17,508 nucleotides of DNA from DATDYA01 sp035289165. Its GTDB lineage: Bacteria; Patescibacteriota; Patescibacteriia; Magasanikbacterales; GWA2-37-8. Position numbers and translations under genes: made by a program. This document shows positions 5,285 through 13,072 of this stretch, piece after piece (within the stretch, counting starts at the first letter, position 1; each line of letters starts with the position of its first letter). The notes under the pieces were generated by a model. That model worked only from the letters and a program-made list of their open reading frames with translations. It did no database searches and was not told the origin of the DNA. Location: the NCBI GenBank assembly GCA_035289165.1, contig DATDYA010000002.1, positions 1 through 17,508 on the forward strand, in the 5' to 3' direction.

Positions 5285-6418
5285 ATGGGCAATGGGGAAA
5301 GAAGACCACCTAGTGGTGGAATCGGAGGAGTGGACGAAGAAAAATTCACTAAAATTATTAAAACCACCCCAGACGATGACTTAAAAGACTTGGTTTGGGC
5401 CGATGGCGATCGATACACCTACACAAAAAGACCAAAGCCGGTAGCTCCAGATAGTGGACAGCCATCAGATATGGTTGGAGTAGAATGGGGAGAGGAAAGA
5501 GAGCGAGAGATAAATCGAGGGGCAAGTCGAGAAAAATATTCGGTCGGCCTTTTCATACCTTTTGCTCACAGTTCATTGTACGGCAGTTTAGCGACCGAGG
5601 CTGATCGAAAAGATAATTCCTTGTTTCAAGATCATCTTAAAATGGGTTGGTTAGAAGTACGTGAAGACGGAGTGGTTTTGAAAGAAGGTGCGACGAAGTA
5701 CTTTAATGATATCTTCACCCGTCGTCTCCAGATGACCAAAAGTAAAGGAAAAATAAAAAAAGGAGAAGTAACAAGACCTGTTCGGGCCGAACCAACTAGA
5801 GACGCCAGCTTGGTTACTGAGGAAAGAAAAAAATATCAGCCGGGTCAAGAGTTAAGTCTAAAAAGTACTCCGTTGGGTGATCTTACTAGGTTTGAGAGGA
5901 TAGAAAATGAACTGAGAAAATTAGAAAAAAGGGGGCTGGTTAGAATTGTGGACTCTAAAGTATTTTTAACCTCAAAGGGCGCCGATCATTTTAATGAAGC
6001 CGATGAGTTGGCAAAAGCCAATCGGGCGGCGAGAAAAAAAGTTCGGTTTCCGTCTAGCCACCGAAAATCTACTTTTTCCTCACCAGTAGAAAATATCCCA
6101 GATTTTGACCGAGAATCACAGTGGACGGTGCCGTTTAAACAAATGATTGAGGAAGAAATTGAAGACCAATTCTCTCTACTTTCGACTGAGTACGAGAGTC
6201 TCTTGACGGCTTTATACGAAAGAGGATATGTTTTAGATATGTACGAAGTCCAAGCGAAGAAGGGTGCCCATGTTGAAGGTTATAGGGTAGATATACTCAA
6301 AGGCGGCGCGAAGAAAAAGTTCCGGGCAGCAATTATACTAGAAAGGAAAAGGCTTAAAAGAGATGTTGAAGAAAAATTAATTCCCGTACTCATTCAATTG
6401 GCTGGAATAGAATTATAA
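5285..6418 (+). CDS. Uncharacterised protein with two winged-helix-like segments (377 aa)
   Basis: I do not recognise a named family. The N-terminal ~80 residues are Gly/Pro/charge-rich and probably disordered. Two later segments look alike: FQDHLKMGWLEVREDG...VVLKEGATKYF (about 114-140) and RKLEKRGLVRIVDS...KVFLTSKGADHF (about 211-236). Both follow the pattern helix, G-L/W-V, short hairpin, V-x-L-[TK]-x-x-G-x-x-x-F, typical of winged-helix wings. Between them is a Lys/Arg-rich linker, and the C-terminal third is helical and charged. Nucleic-acid binding is an inference from this pattern. Only one base separates its TAA (6416-6418) from the GTG of the helicase, so the two are co-transcribed and probably coupled. 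The leader has no SD. A partner or adaptor role for the helicase is possible but untested. Confidence 0.75.
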   Translation: MGNGERRPPSGGIGGVDEEKFTKIIKTTPDDDLKDLVWADGDRYTYTKRPKPVAPDSGQPSDMVGVEWGEEREREINRGASREKYSVGLFIPFAHSSLYGSLATEADRKDNSLFQDHLKMGWLEVREDGVVLKEGATKYFNDIFTRRLQMTKSKGKIKKGEVTRPVRAEPTRDASLVTEERKKYQPGQELSLKSTPLGDLTRFERIENELRKLEKRGLVRIVDSKVFLTSKGADHFNEADELAKANRAARKKVRFPSSHRKSTFSSPVENIPDFDRESQWTVPFKQMIEEEIEDQFSLLSTEYESLLTALYERGYVLDMYEVQAKKGAHVEGYRVDILKGGAKKKFRAAIILERKRLKRDVEEKLIPVLIQLAGIEL

Positions 6419-6419
6419 T

Positions 6420-8450
6420 GTGCCAGCGCAAGATTTCACCAAAGAACTTAACCAAGAACAACTGGCCGTCGTCTTACAAGGGAACGGTCCTTGTTTGGTT
6501 TTGGCTGGAGCCGGTAGCGGCAAGACTCGGGTTATTACTTATCGTGTAGCCTATCTCCTCGCGAACGGCGTAAGGCCAGATGAGATTCTTTTGGTCACCT
6601 TTACCAACAAAGCCGCCGGGGAAATGATTAGCCGCGTTCAGAAAATAACCGGCCACACCGAGCGACTCCCTTGGGCCGGCACTTTTCACCATGTTGCTAA
6701 TAAAATTCTGCGTCAGTACGCGCCGCTATTGGGTTACAAGAATAATTTTACCATTCTCGATGCCGATGACAGTGAGGCCCTGCTAAAACTTTGTATTAAA
6801 GAATACAAAGATGAAACAATGGGCAAGCGCTTTCCTTCCGCCCGAGTTTTAAAAAATATTTACAGCTATGCCCGCAATGCTGAGACGACCGTTGACCAGG
6901 TGTTGGATTTGCGTCATCCAGATTGGTATGTTTATGCCGAAAAGATTAAAGATATTTGGAGTGCCTACGAACGCCGGAAAAAAGAAGCCAATGCCATGGA
7001 TTTCGATGATCTGTTATTTAATTTTTTGTTACTTTTAAACCAAGAAAAAGTATTAGCAAAATTCGCCGAACAGTTCAAATATATTTTAGTAGATGAATAC
7101 CAAGACACTAACAAACTCCAAGCCTCCATTATTCTTAAGCTGGCCTTAAAACACAAAAATCTATTAGTCGTCGGTGACGATGCTCAGAGTATTTATTCTT
7201 TCCGAGCAGCGGACATTCAAAATATATTACGGTTTGAAGATGTTTATCCAGAGGCGAAGATTTTTAAACTGGAGACTAATTATCGCTCGCACCAAAAAAT
7301 CTTGAATTTAGCCAATGATGTTATTGCGAATAATTTTAAACAATTAAAGAAAAATTTACGTACCGCTTTGACCGAGACTCCCGGCTTAGGCAAGCCAGAA
7401 TTATATCCGCAAATGGACGAAGCAGAAGAAGCCGAGTTTGTCGTTCGCGAAGTCAAACATTTAAAAGAAAAAGGCGTCCGTTCTTCAGAGATTGCTGTGT
7501 TATTCCGGGCGGCGAGCCATGCGCATCGATTGGAAATGGAGTTAGTTAAAGCCAACATTTCGTATGATTTTCGCGGTGGCTTAAGATTTTTTGAGCGCGC
7601 CCACGTGAAAGATGTTCTATCTTATTTACGTATTTTAACAAATATCTCCGATACGGCGGCTTGGATGCGGGTGTTATTACACGAAGAGGGTATTGGCCCA
7701 ACCGGCGCTAATAAAATTGCGAGCAGTGTAAAACAAATGGTGGATGCGCGAGAGATTCTCGAGGCCGAGGTGGTTGGTATGTCGGAAAAGGCCAAAGTCG
7801 GTTGGAATAATTTTGTTAGTATTTTTAAAAGTTTACTAAACGCCGGGGAAACACCAGATAAACTCATCGCCGCTTTAATCGAATCGCCCTATCGGGATTA
7901 TCTTGAGGCCGAGTTTATTGACGCGGATGAACGCATGGAAGATTTAGAAGAAATGATGGGCTTTGCCGGCCAGTATGCCACAGTTGAAGATTTTCTCGCT
8001 GAAGCTACTCTGCAAGAGAGTTTTATCTTACAAAAAGACCGGACGACCGACACTAAAGATAAGGTAATACTTTCTACTATTCACCAAGCCAAAGGTTTAG
8101 AGTGGGAAGCCGTGTTAATCATAAATCTCACCAACGGTGCTTTCCCCAATGAGCGGGCTTTAAAAGAAAACGGTGGCCTAGAAGAAGAACGGCGTCTATT
8201 TTATGTGGCTTTAACTCGCGCCAAGAAATATCTTTATCTAACCTATCCAATGGAACAAAAAAACTGGGGCGGCACGGCCGGACCCAGCCTGTTTCTAGAT
8301 GAGATTGATCGTGATCTAATCGAAGATCATTCTTTACTCGGTGGAGATAATTACACAGTTTTAAATGACGATGACGTCACTTACGAAGCCGAGGACCGTC
8401 CAATTCGGATCAAGCCAGGAAGTCTTTTACGTGACATTGATGATCTCTAG
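6420..8450 (+). CDS. uvrD: UvrD/PcrA-type superfamily 1A 3'-5' DNA helicase
   Basis: ATP-driven DNA unwinding in nucleotide-excision and mismatch repair and at stalled forks. The motifs are all present in order: Q-motif LNQEQ (10-14), Walker A AGAGSGKT (29-36), Ia TFTNKAAGEM, Ib AGTFHH, II VDEYQDTN (Asp225-Glu226), III VVGDDAQSIYSFR (250-262), IV ETNYRSH, V STIHQAKGLEWE, and VI RLFYVALTRAK (592-602). At 676 aa it is shorter than typical UvrD/PcrA (about 720-740) and ends soon after motif VI with an acidic tail, so the C-terminal RNA-polymerase-binding Tudor-like region appears to be missing. It starts with GTG at 6420; the overlapping ATG at 6418 is out of frame. The stop TAG (8448-8450) shares a CTAG with the stop of the convergent acyltransferase gene. 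Confidence 0.97.
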   Translation: MPAQDFTKELNQEQLAVVLQGNGPCLVLAGAGSGKTRVITYRVAYLLANGVRPDEILLVTFTNKAAGEMISRVQKITGHTERLPWAGTFHHVANKILRQYAPLLGYKNNFTILDADDSEALLKLCIKEYKDETMGKRFPSARVLKNIYSYARNAETTVDQVLDLRHPDWYVYAEKIKDIWSAYERRKKEANAMDFDDLLFNFLLLLNQEKVLAKFAEQFKYILVDEYQDTNKLQASIILKLALKHKNLLVVGDDAQSIYSFRAADIQNILRFEDVYPEAKIFKLETNYRSHQKILNLANDVIANNFKQLKKNLRTALTETPGLGKPELYPQMDEAEEAEFVVREVKHLKEKGVRSSEIAVLFRAASHAHRLEMELVKANISYDFRGGLRFFERAHVKDVLSYLRILTNISDTAAWMRVLLHEEGIGPTGANKIASSVKQMVDAREILEAEVVGMSEKAKVGWNNFVSIFKSLLNAGETPDKLIAALIESPYRDYLEAEFIDADERMEDLEEMMGFAGQYATVEDFLAEATLQESFILQKDRTTDTKDKVILSTIHQAKGLEWEAVLIINLTNGAFPNERALKENGGLEEERRLFYVALTRAKKYLYLTYPMEQKNWGGTAGPSLFLDEIDRDLIEDHSLLGGDNYTVLNDDDVTYEAEDRPIRIKPGSLLRDIDDL

Positions 8451-9853
8451 GCGTCTCTCAACACCTTAAAGCCAAGCTCGCTCCCGCGCTTGGCTAATTT
8501 TTTTGTCGGCCTCACCAAGGTGGCATGTTTTACAATGCGTAGCATTTCATAATCGTGCCAAGAGTTGCCATAGGCAAAACTCTTGGAAAGATCAATATTG
8601 TGTTCGTGGGCCAGTTCAATCAGCTTATCTTTTTTAAAATCGTCTTTCATAATATGCCCGATGACCCGTCCGGTAAATTTTCCTTCTTGAACCTCGGCTT
8701 GAGTGCCATAGGCCGGGATGTTAAGCCAGTGGATAAAAGGTTTAAGTATTTCCTCTGGTTCCTCGCTGACAATGAACAGCAGATTGTTTTCTGATCGGTG
8801 TAAATCAAGCACCTCCAACATTTTAGGGAAGAAAATATTTTTCGATCGTTTATCTAACTCCTCGCGGAAATGTCCGATTAGTTCTTCAGTTTCAACACCT
8901 TTTAAAGATTTAATCGCTTGGAGATAAAAGTAGCCATGCTTTTTAAGCAGTCGAACCAAGACTAAGCGAAGAAGGTGCAAAAATAGCCGGGTTGATCGCT
9001 TTTTCCAAATATATTTTTTCACCATCGCCTCATAAATATTTTTTCTGGTCAAGGTGCCGTCAAGGTCAAAGAAGGCGGCGCGATTGCCTTCGGGATAATG
9101 GGGGATGCTTTTTTCCGTCGTATATCTTTTTGGTAGGTGATTAATGATAATATTTTCAATCATAACCATATCTTGTACTTCGTCAGTCTGCAATTCGTGG
9201 AACCGCACTGGATTTTCTACGGTGACCTCGAGCGTAGTTGGGGAAAGTAAAAACTTTCCAGGTGGGAAGAGACGGTCAGCGCCTTTAAGGACGATCGGTA
9301 CAACTGGACACCTGGCTTGTAGGGCGATTTTCGCTACCCCGGCATGGAAAGGTAGTAATTTGTGCTTGTATTCTCTCGTCCCTTCAGGGAAAATTAAAAT
9401 GGATTGACCATCGACTAAAGTTTTAACACTTTTTTTCACTACTTCGTCGTGGTGTAAAGCACTTTGGAATTTTAATTCTTCAAAAATATCGCGAGCCACT
9501 TCAAAATATTGCATTTTTTTAAACCAGGGCGCGATTGGAAAGGGGAAAACCTTAAACGGAGCCGTAACCGCGATAAACGGTCGTCGAACCAGGTGGGAAA
9601 TGATGAGGCCATCTAAATAACTTTGGTGATTCGCACAAAAGATAGCTGGACCATCGGGGATATTTTCTAACCCCGTTACTTTGACCTTAATACGACAATA
9701 TTTAAATAGCGAGTCAATTACTTTCAAAGACATTTCACGCCATTCGATGGCGCTTTTTCTACCAGCCACCACTCCGTACAGATAGTACCCTATGAGGAGC
9801 GCCATAAAAACCAGATAGAAATATATGGTAAACAATATATTCTTAATTTTCAT
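8447..9853 (-). CDS. PlsC-type acyltransferase fused to a HAD-IB phosphatase
   Basis: Two domains. After an N-terminal membrane helix (about residues 7-29), an acyltransferase domain carries NHQSYLD (75-81; the H-x4-D catalytic pair) and FPEGTR (155-160), as in PlsC, which acylates lysophosphatidate to phosphatidate. From about residue 257 a HAD-IB (SerB-like) domain follows: DLDGT (263-267), IVSEEP with the motif II Ser, a KKDK segment, and GNSWHDYEM (429-437). The combined protein could acylate and dephosphorylate lipid intermediates at the membrane, but the HAD substrate is unknown. Known bifunctional versions in Actinobacteria carry HAD first and PlsC second; here the order is reversed. 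The ATG at 9853 lies inside the adenylate cyclase gene (11-bp overlap) behind a weak GGTG, so translation is probably coupled. Confidence 0.92.
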   Translation of the reverse strand: MKIKNILFTIYFYLVFMALLIGYYLYGVVAGRKSAIEWREMSLKVIDSLFKYCRIKVKVTGLENIPDGPAIFCANHQSYLDGLIISHLVRRPFIAVTAPFKVFPFPIAPWFKKMQYFEVARDIFEELKFQSALHHDEVVKKSVKTLVDGQSILIFPEGTREYKHKLLPFHAGVAKIALQARCPVVPIVLKGADRLFPPGKFLLSPTTLEVTVENPVRFHELQTDEVQDMVMIENIIINHLPKRYTTEKSIPHYPEGNRAAFFDLDGTLTRKNIYEAMVKKYIWKKRSTRLFLHLLRLVLVRLLKKHGYFYLQAIKSLKGVETEELIGHFREELDKRSKNIFFPKMLEVLDLHRSENNLLFIVSEEPEEILKPFIHWLNIPAYGTQAEVQEGKFTGRVIGHIMKDDFKKDKLIELAHEHNIDLSKSFAYGNSWHDYEMLRIVKHATLVRPTKKLAKRGSELGFKVLRDA

Positions 9854-11477
9854 AATTCACCGTATTTAATAACGAATAAACAGTTTGTTCGCCAATCCCT
9901 TTTAAATGTAAAGTTTTTTCTTGGTATTGGATTTTTTCTTCCAAATATTTTTTAAGCTGTGGTCCGATCAAGACCTCATTCTTTTCCGCGTGTTGGCTAA
10001 GGCGGGCGGCGTAGTTAACGGTTTCGCCCAAGAAATCCCAGATACGCTCATGCGCTGGGCCGACTTCACCGGAAATAAACTCACCGTATTCTAAACCAAT
10101 TCGGAGTTCCCAGCCCATTTGTCTAACTAATGACATTAATTTTTGCGCCGCTTCAAGTGCCCCAATGCATAACGCCGGGTAATCCTCGTGTTCTTTGTAA
10201 CCACCGAAAACCACCATAATACCATCACCCAGGTATTTATATACCCAACCGCCTCGTGATTTCACAATGCTATTGGATAAATCAAAGAAGCGGTTTAAAT
10301 CATTTAACATATCTGGGAAATTCGGTGCATTATGCACCCGACCAGAAAAGTTAACTAAATCAGCGAACATGACTATGCCACGGTTGCGGCTCGGCACCAA
10401 TTTTTTTGTGGTCATGAGCTCAACTAAATCATCTGGTAGATGTGACGCCAAGATTTGGCTCAGTTGGTTTTTCAACACCTCTACCTGTCTTTTTTCTTCG
10501 GTAATAATCTTGTTTCTTTCTTTAATCGTCTCTTCCAGTTCTTGAGCGTAGCCCTGGAAATAGCTAATGCGTTCCTCTAAATCTTTAAATGAGACAGTAG
10601 TTTTGGAAAGTGGGTGAATTAAGTTTTTAATTCGTTGTTTTAAAGGTAAGTGCTCCCAACTAATTTTAATAATAAAATACGGAACATTATAAATTTGGCC
10701 GGGGATTAAAAGGGGATAGGTTTTGTACCACAATTCTTTGGTAATAAGAACACCCTTTGGTGCGTAGGGGCTTTCAACTTTTTTGTGTTTGCCGAGACAA
10801 ATTGAACCAAGGGCGGTATCTTCATTAACTAATTCCACCACTTCACCATAAACCGTGTCTTCAATATATAACTTGTCATTACGCAATTCGGCAAAGATTT
10901 GGAACTGGTTGCGTAGTAGCTTCACGACATCGTATTCTAACAAAATCTCGTCTACCTTGCCGGGCGGTAAGTGCCAAATGCAGGGTAGACTTGCAAAAAC
11001 CCCTTTAACCAATGGGCCAGAAACAAAATCTTCTTCAACGTCAATTCCCCCCCGAAAGCGCACCCGAAGGTAAGCCGAATCTTTACCGCAGGAAATAATT
11101 TCCATGTATTTAGTACGGTTGAAGAATTGGTTGTATTCGGGAATTTTTTTAATTATAAAACTTGGTTCGGCAAAAGTAGAACCGATTAACCTTTTTAAGA
11201 TTTCGACAATACCGAGGCCGCCTTCTTCAGTCGCGAGAAGCCCGACTTGGTAAAAGATATTTGGGTCGTTATCAATCAAGTGTTGGACCCGATGGCAGAG
11301 TTTAAGAAAAGTTGGTAAAGAGATCCAATGGTCGGGATTTTTAAGATAATCGGCCGGATAGCCTAAATTATCTAAAATGTCATTTTCAGATAAGCCTTTT
11401 TTGCGACAATAGGTCAGCACTAGTCCAACATTACGGTTGCAAACCAAAAGTTCCTCCTTTTCATAGGATTTTTCCAT
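9843..11477 (-). CDS. Class III adenylate cyclase with an N-terminal sensor-like domain (544 aa)
   Basis: The C-terminal catalytic domain (about 362-540) has FADLVNFSG with metal Asp373, KYLGDG with substrate Lys414 and metal Asp418, WDFLGETVNYAARL with Asp481, transition-state Asn488 and Arg492. The Lys/Asp pair favours ATP over GTP, so cAMP is the likely product. A charged coiled-coil-like linker (about 297-345) precedes it, as class III cyclases need to dimerise. Residues about 15-290 form a soluble domain with no transmembrane segment; its start (GLVLTYCRKKGLS...LGYPADYL...WISLPTFLKL) recalls the ligand-binding domain of some AraC-type regulators, but this is a weak resemblance. All catalytic residues are present, so it should be active. 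It is the first gene of a two-gene operon with the PlsC-HAD fusion. No CRP-like receptor is in the window. Confidence 0.92.
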   Translation of the reverse strand: MEKSYEKEELLVCNRNVGLVLTYCRKKGLSENDILDNLGYPADYLKNPDHWISLPTFLKLCHRVQHLIDNDPNIFYQVGLLATEEGGLGIVEILKRLIGSTFAEPSFIIKKIPEYNQFFNRTKYMEIISCGKDSAYLRVRFRGGIDVEEDFVSGPLVKGVFASLPCIWHLPPGKVDEILLEYDVVKLLRNQFQIFAELRNDKLYIEDTVYGEVVELVNEDTALGSICLGKHKKVESPYAPKGVLITKELWYKTYPLLIPGQIYNVPYFIIKISWEHLPLKQRIKNLIHPLSKTTVSFKDLEERISYFQGYAQELEETIKERNKIITEEKRQVEVLKNQLSQILASHLPDDLVELMTTKKLVPSRNRGIVMFADLVNFSGRVHNAPNFPDMLNDLNRFFDLSNSIVKSRGGWVYKYLGDGIMVVFGGYKEHEDYPALCIGALEAAQKLMSLVRQMGWELRIGLEYGEFISGEVGPAHERIWDFLGETVNYAARLSQHAEKNEVLIGPQLKKYLEEKIQYQEKTLHLKGIGEQTVYSLLNTVNYEN

Positions 11478-11501
11478 ATTCGTGATTATTGTCCTGTCTG
11501 T

Positions 11502-11529
11502 ATATTACCAATTCTAGCGGAAAACACAA
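11502..11529 (-). promoter_or_regulatory. Promoter of the cyclase operon
   Basis: On the minus strand TGGTAATAT is an extended -10 (TAATAT at 11507-11502). A weak -35, TTGTGT, lies 16 nt upstream (11529-11524). The start point would be near 11495, giving a short leader to the ATG at 11477. A TTGACA at 11543-11538 is too far upstream for this -10. Confidence 0.4.
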
Positions 11530-11564
11530 TATACACTTGTCAACTTTCTAATAACGGTGAGGTG

Positions 11565-11573
11565 TGCTAATAT
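11565..11573 (+). promoter_or_regulatory. Extended -10 of the lipoprotein promoter
   Basis: TGCTAATAT is an extended -10, with only a poor TTTCTA at the -35 position (11545-11550). The expected start near 11580 lies downstream of the ATG at 11564, which argues that translation starts at the ATG at 11612 instead. It diverges from the cyclase promoter. Confidence 0.4.
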
Positions 11574-11611
11574 ATGTATATCGTAAACTCTTTTATTTTT
11601 ACTCATTTTTT

Positions 11612-12496
11612 ATGAAGCACTTTATCAAACTTGGGCTGTTGGTTTGCACCGTCGTTTTATTGGGCGCGTCTTGTATCCCCGGGACCAGCGTGCGACGAAG
11701 TAATACCCCGGTAAATAACGGACAACCCAGCTCAACGAATGCCAATGTAGATAGCCAACAACCTTCGAATCAAAATCCTAATATTTTACCGGTTTCAACT
11801 CCGACTAAGCCAATAGAAAACCCAAATACTTCTACGACACAAATGTTGCCTTGTAATTCCAATGCTCAATGTGTTTCTGGCAAATTGTGTGTGGATAGTC
11901 AGTGCGTCCCAGCGGAAACCGTTTTACCTACAGACCCGGCGACCGGACAATTATTATGTAGTAATAACGCCCAATGTGTCTCCGGTAAATTATGTGTCAA
12001 CCAAAGGTGCGTTCCAGCGGAGACGGTTTTACCAAGTGATCCCACGACCGGAGAATTACTCTGTGCTAATAACGCCCAGTGCGTTTCTGGCAAGCTCTGC
12101 GTGAACCAACGTTGTGTAGCGGCCGAAACTGTTCTCCCCACTAACCCCGCCACTGGACAGTTACTGTGTAGCAATGACGCGCAATGTGTGCAGGGTAAAG
12201 TTTGCGTGAACGGTAGCTGTGTTGCTACAACTACCCCCAAGAGCAGTACTGTAACCACCAGTTGCACTTTAGACAGTCAATGCAAGTTGGGTGAAGCCTG
12301 CTTCCAAGGAAGATGTACTGCCGTACCGGCTACTTGTAAGTACCATACAGAATGTTTAAGTGATGATTATGTTTGTAGTAATGGTACCTGTGTTTGGCCT
12401 CAAACAGGCGATGTTACTTGCCAGAATGCTTATGGTGATCGTTGGCATTGTCTAAGCTCAAAGAAGTGCGGTACTCAAGAATTTGAGTGTATATAG
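11612..12496 (+). CDS. Secreted lipoprotein with tandem four-cysteine repeats (294 aa)
   Basis: The chosen start gives a signal peptide MKHFIKLGLLVCTVVLLGAS followed by Cys21, a lipobox-like site (LGAS-C; the -3 Gly is slightly atypical). An upstream ATG at 11564 would add 16 residues and lies before the likely transcription start. After a Ser/Asn/Pro/Gln-rich linker (about 25-75) come three full 35-residue repeats and a partial fourth, each with C-x5-C-x5-C-x4-C and a spacer like VPAETVLPTDPATG. Two or three diverged Cys clusters follow to the C-terminus. The pattern suggests a disulfide-stabilised surface protein anchored by lipid. Function is unknown; adhesion or surface contact is only a guess. 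An excellent terminator follows. Confidence 0.85.
   Translation: MKHFIKLGLLVCTVVLLGASCIPGTSVRRSNTPVNNGQPSSTNANVDSQQPSNQNPNILPVSTPTKPIENPNTSTTQMLPCNSNAQCVSGKLCVDSQCVPAETVLPTDPATGQLLCSNNAQCVSGKLCVNQRCVPAETVLPSDPTTGELLCANNAQCVSGKLCVNQRCVAAETVLPTNPATGQLLCSNDAQCVQGKVCVNGSCVATTTPKSSTVTTSCTLDSQCKLGEACFQGRCTAVPATCKYHTECLSDDYVCSNGTCVWPQTGDVTCQNAYGDRWHCLSSKKCGTQEFECI
11852..12220 (+). repeat. Tandem 105-bp coding repeats (3.5 copies)
   Basis: Units start at the TGT codons at 11852, 11957, 12062 and 12167 (the last one about 54 bp). Spacing is exactly 105 bp, and the copies are nearly identical in protein (e.g. NAQCVSGKLCVN) but differ at many third codon positions. So the protein sequence has been kept under selection since duplication, rather than the copies being brand new. 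Confidence 0.85.
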
Positions 12497-12516
12497 TTAG
12501 TAACTAATTTAAAAGT

Positions 12517-12548
12517 TAAAACGCCACCCCAGATCGGGTGGCGTTTTA
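12517..12548. terminator. Bidirectional intrinsic terminator
   Basis: A 13-bp perfect stem, TAAAACGCCACCC (12517-12529) and GGGTGGCGTTTTA (12536-12548), with the 6-nt loop CAGATC. T-rich ends on both strands let it serve the lipoprotein gene (+) and the convergent small gene (-). Confidence 0.88.
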
Positions 12549-12564
12549 GTGAGTTAAACTCTAT

Positions 12565-12840
12565 TTAGCGGGTAATTCCGGGTGCGTATTTCTTAAAGTA
12601 CAGATTAAAATAATGTTTGGTCTTGGGGTGGTAATTGCATCGACCTCGCTTGGGGTCAGTTTGTTTATAAAAAATTTTGGCGGTCTTTTGAATGCCTAAA
12701 ATTTTAATCATTTTTTGGACATCGGAAAAGTCGCCGTAGTTCAAAATCGCTTCCACTATTGCTTCGTTAGACAACTTGGTTTTGTCTTTTACATACCACA
12801 CTAAGTATGGTTTTGCTTTGATCAAACTGACTAGAGTCAT
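12565..12840 (-). CDS. Small conserved-looking protein, possibly antitoxin-like (91 aa)
   Basis: The sequence has KPYLVWYVKDKTKLSNEAIVE near residues 9-29, then ILNYGDFSDVQKMIKILGI, and ends in a basic Tyr-rich tail (YHPKTKHYFNLYFKKYA). The pattern W-[YS]-x-K...L-S-x-E-x-I-V-E-x-[IV]-L-N-Y-G-D recalls a short family often found in Patescibacteria, sometimes next to AbiEii-type nucleotidyltransferase toxins. That link is from memory and unconfirmed. No toxin gene flanks it here, so it would be an orphan. No SD precedes the ATG at 12840. It ends at the bidirectional terminator shared with the lipoprotein gene. Confidence 0.65.
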   Translation of the reverse strand: MTLVSLIKAKPYLVWYVKDKTKLSNEAIVEAILNYGDFSDVQKMIKILGIQKTAKIFYKQTDPKRGRCNYHPKTKHYFNLYFKKYAPGITR

Positions 12841-12910
12841 ACGATTTATTGACTTCTAATATGCTTATTATATCACATTTTTTTCGACAAAACAAGCATG
12901 TAATGTGAAC

Positions 12911-12939
12911 AAAAACACCACTCCAAAAGGAATAGTGTT
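12911..12939 (-). terminator. Intrinsic terminator of the GC-rich gene at 13073-13495
   Basis: On the minus strand AACACTATTCC (12939-12929), loop TTTT, then GGAGTGGTGTT (12924-12914) followed by TTTG. All 11 pairs form on the minus-strand RNA, two of them as G-U wobbles. The same positions are C-A mismatches on the plus strand, so the hairpin is built for minus-strand transcription. Confidence 0.65.
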
Positions 12940-12954
12940 CTATGTGTTCCTTTT

Positions 12955-13025
12955 CGACGCTTCGCAGTTAATCTGAAATAACAATTATTTATGTTATTAT
13001 CTCAGACCGACACTGCGAAGCATCG
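12955..13025. repeat. 71-nt three-tier hairpin
   Basis: Outer arms CGACGCTTCGCAGT (12955-12968) and ACTGCGAAGCATCG (13012-13025) pair over 14 positions with one mismatch. Inner arms TCTGA/TCAGA (12972-12976/13002-13006) and AATAACA/TGTTATT (12977-12983/12992-12998) close an 8-nt loop. It lies between the stop of the GC-rich gene (13073) and that gene's terminator (12939). Position, size and tiers match the hairpin at 3628-3697. Confidence 0.65.
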
Positions 13026-13072
13026 GACGCGCACACGCGCATGTTGAAATTTGGAATCGCTGGGTAGGCAGG

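Noticed and set aside
11899..12267. Repetitive minus-strand ORF opposite the lipoprotein
   Set aside because: Its repeats are the mirror image of the 105-bp coding repeats; the plus strand has the signal peptide and cysteine pattern.
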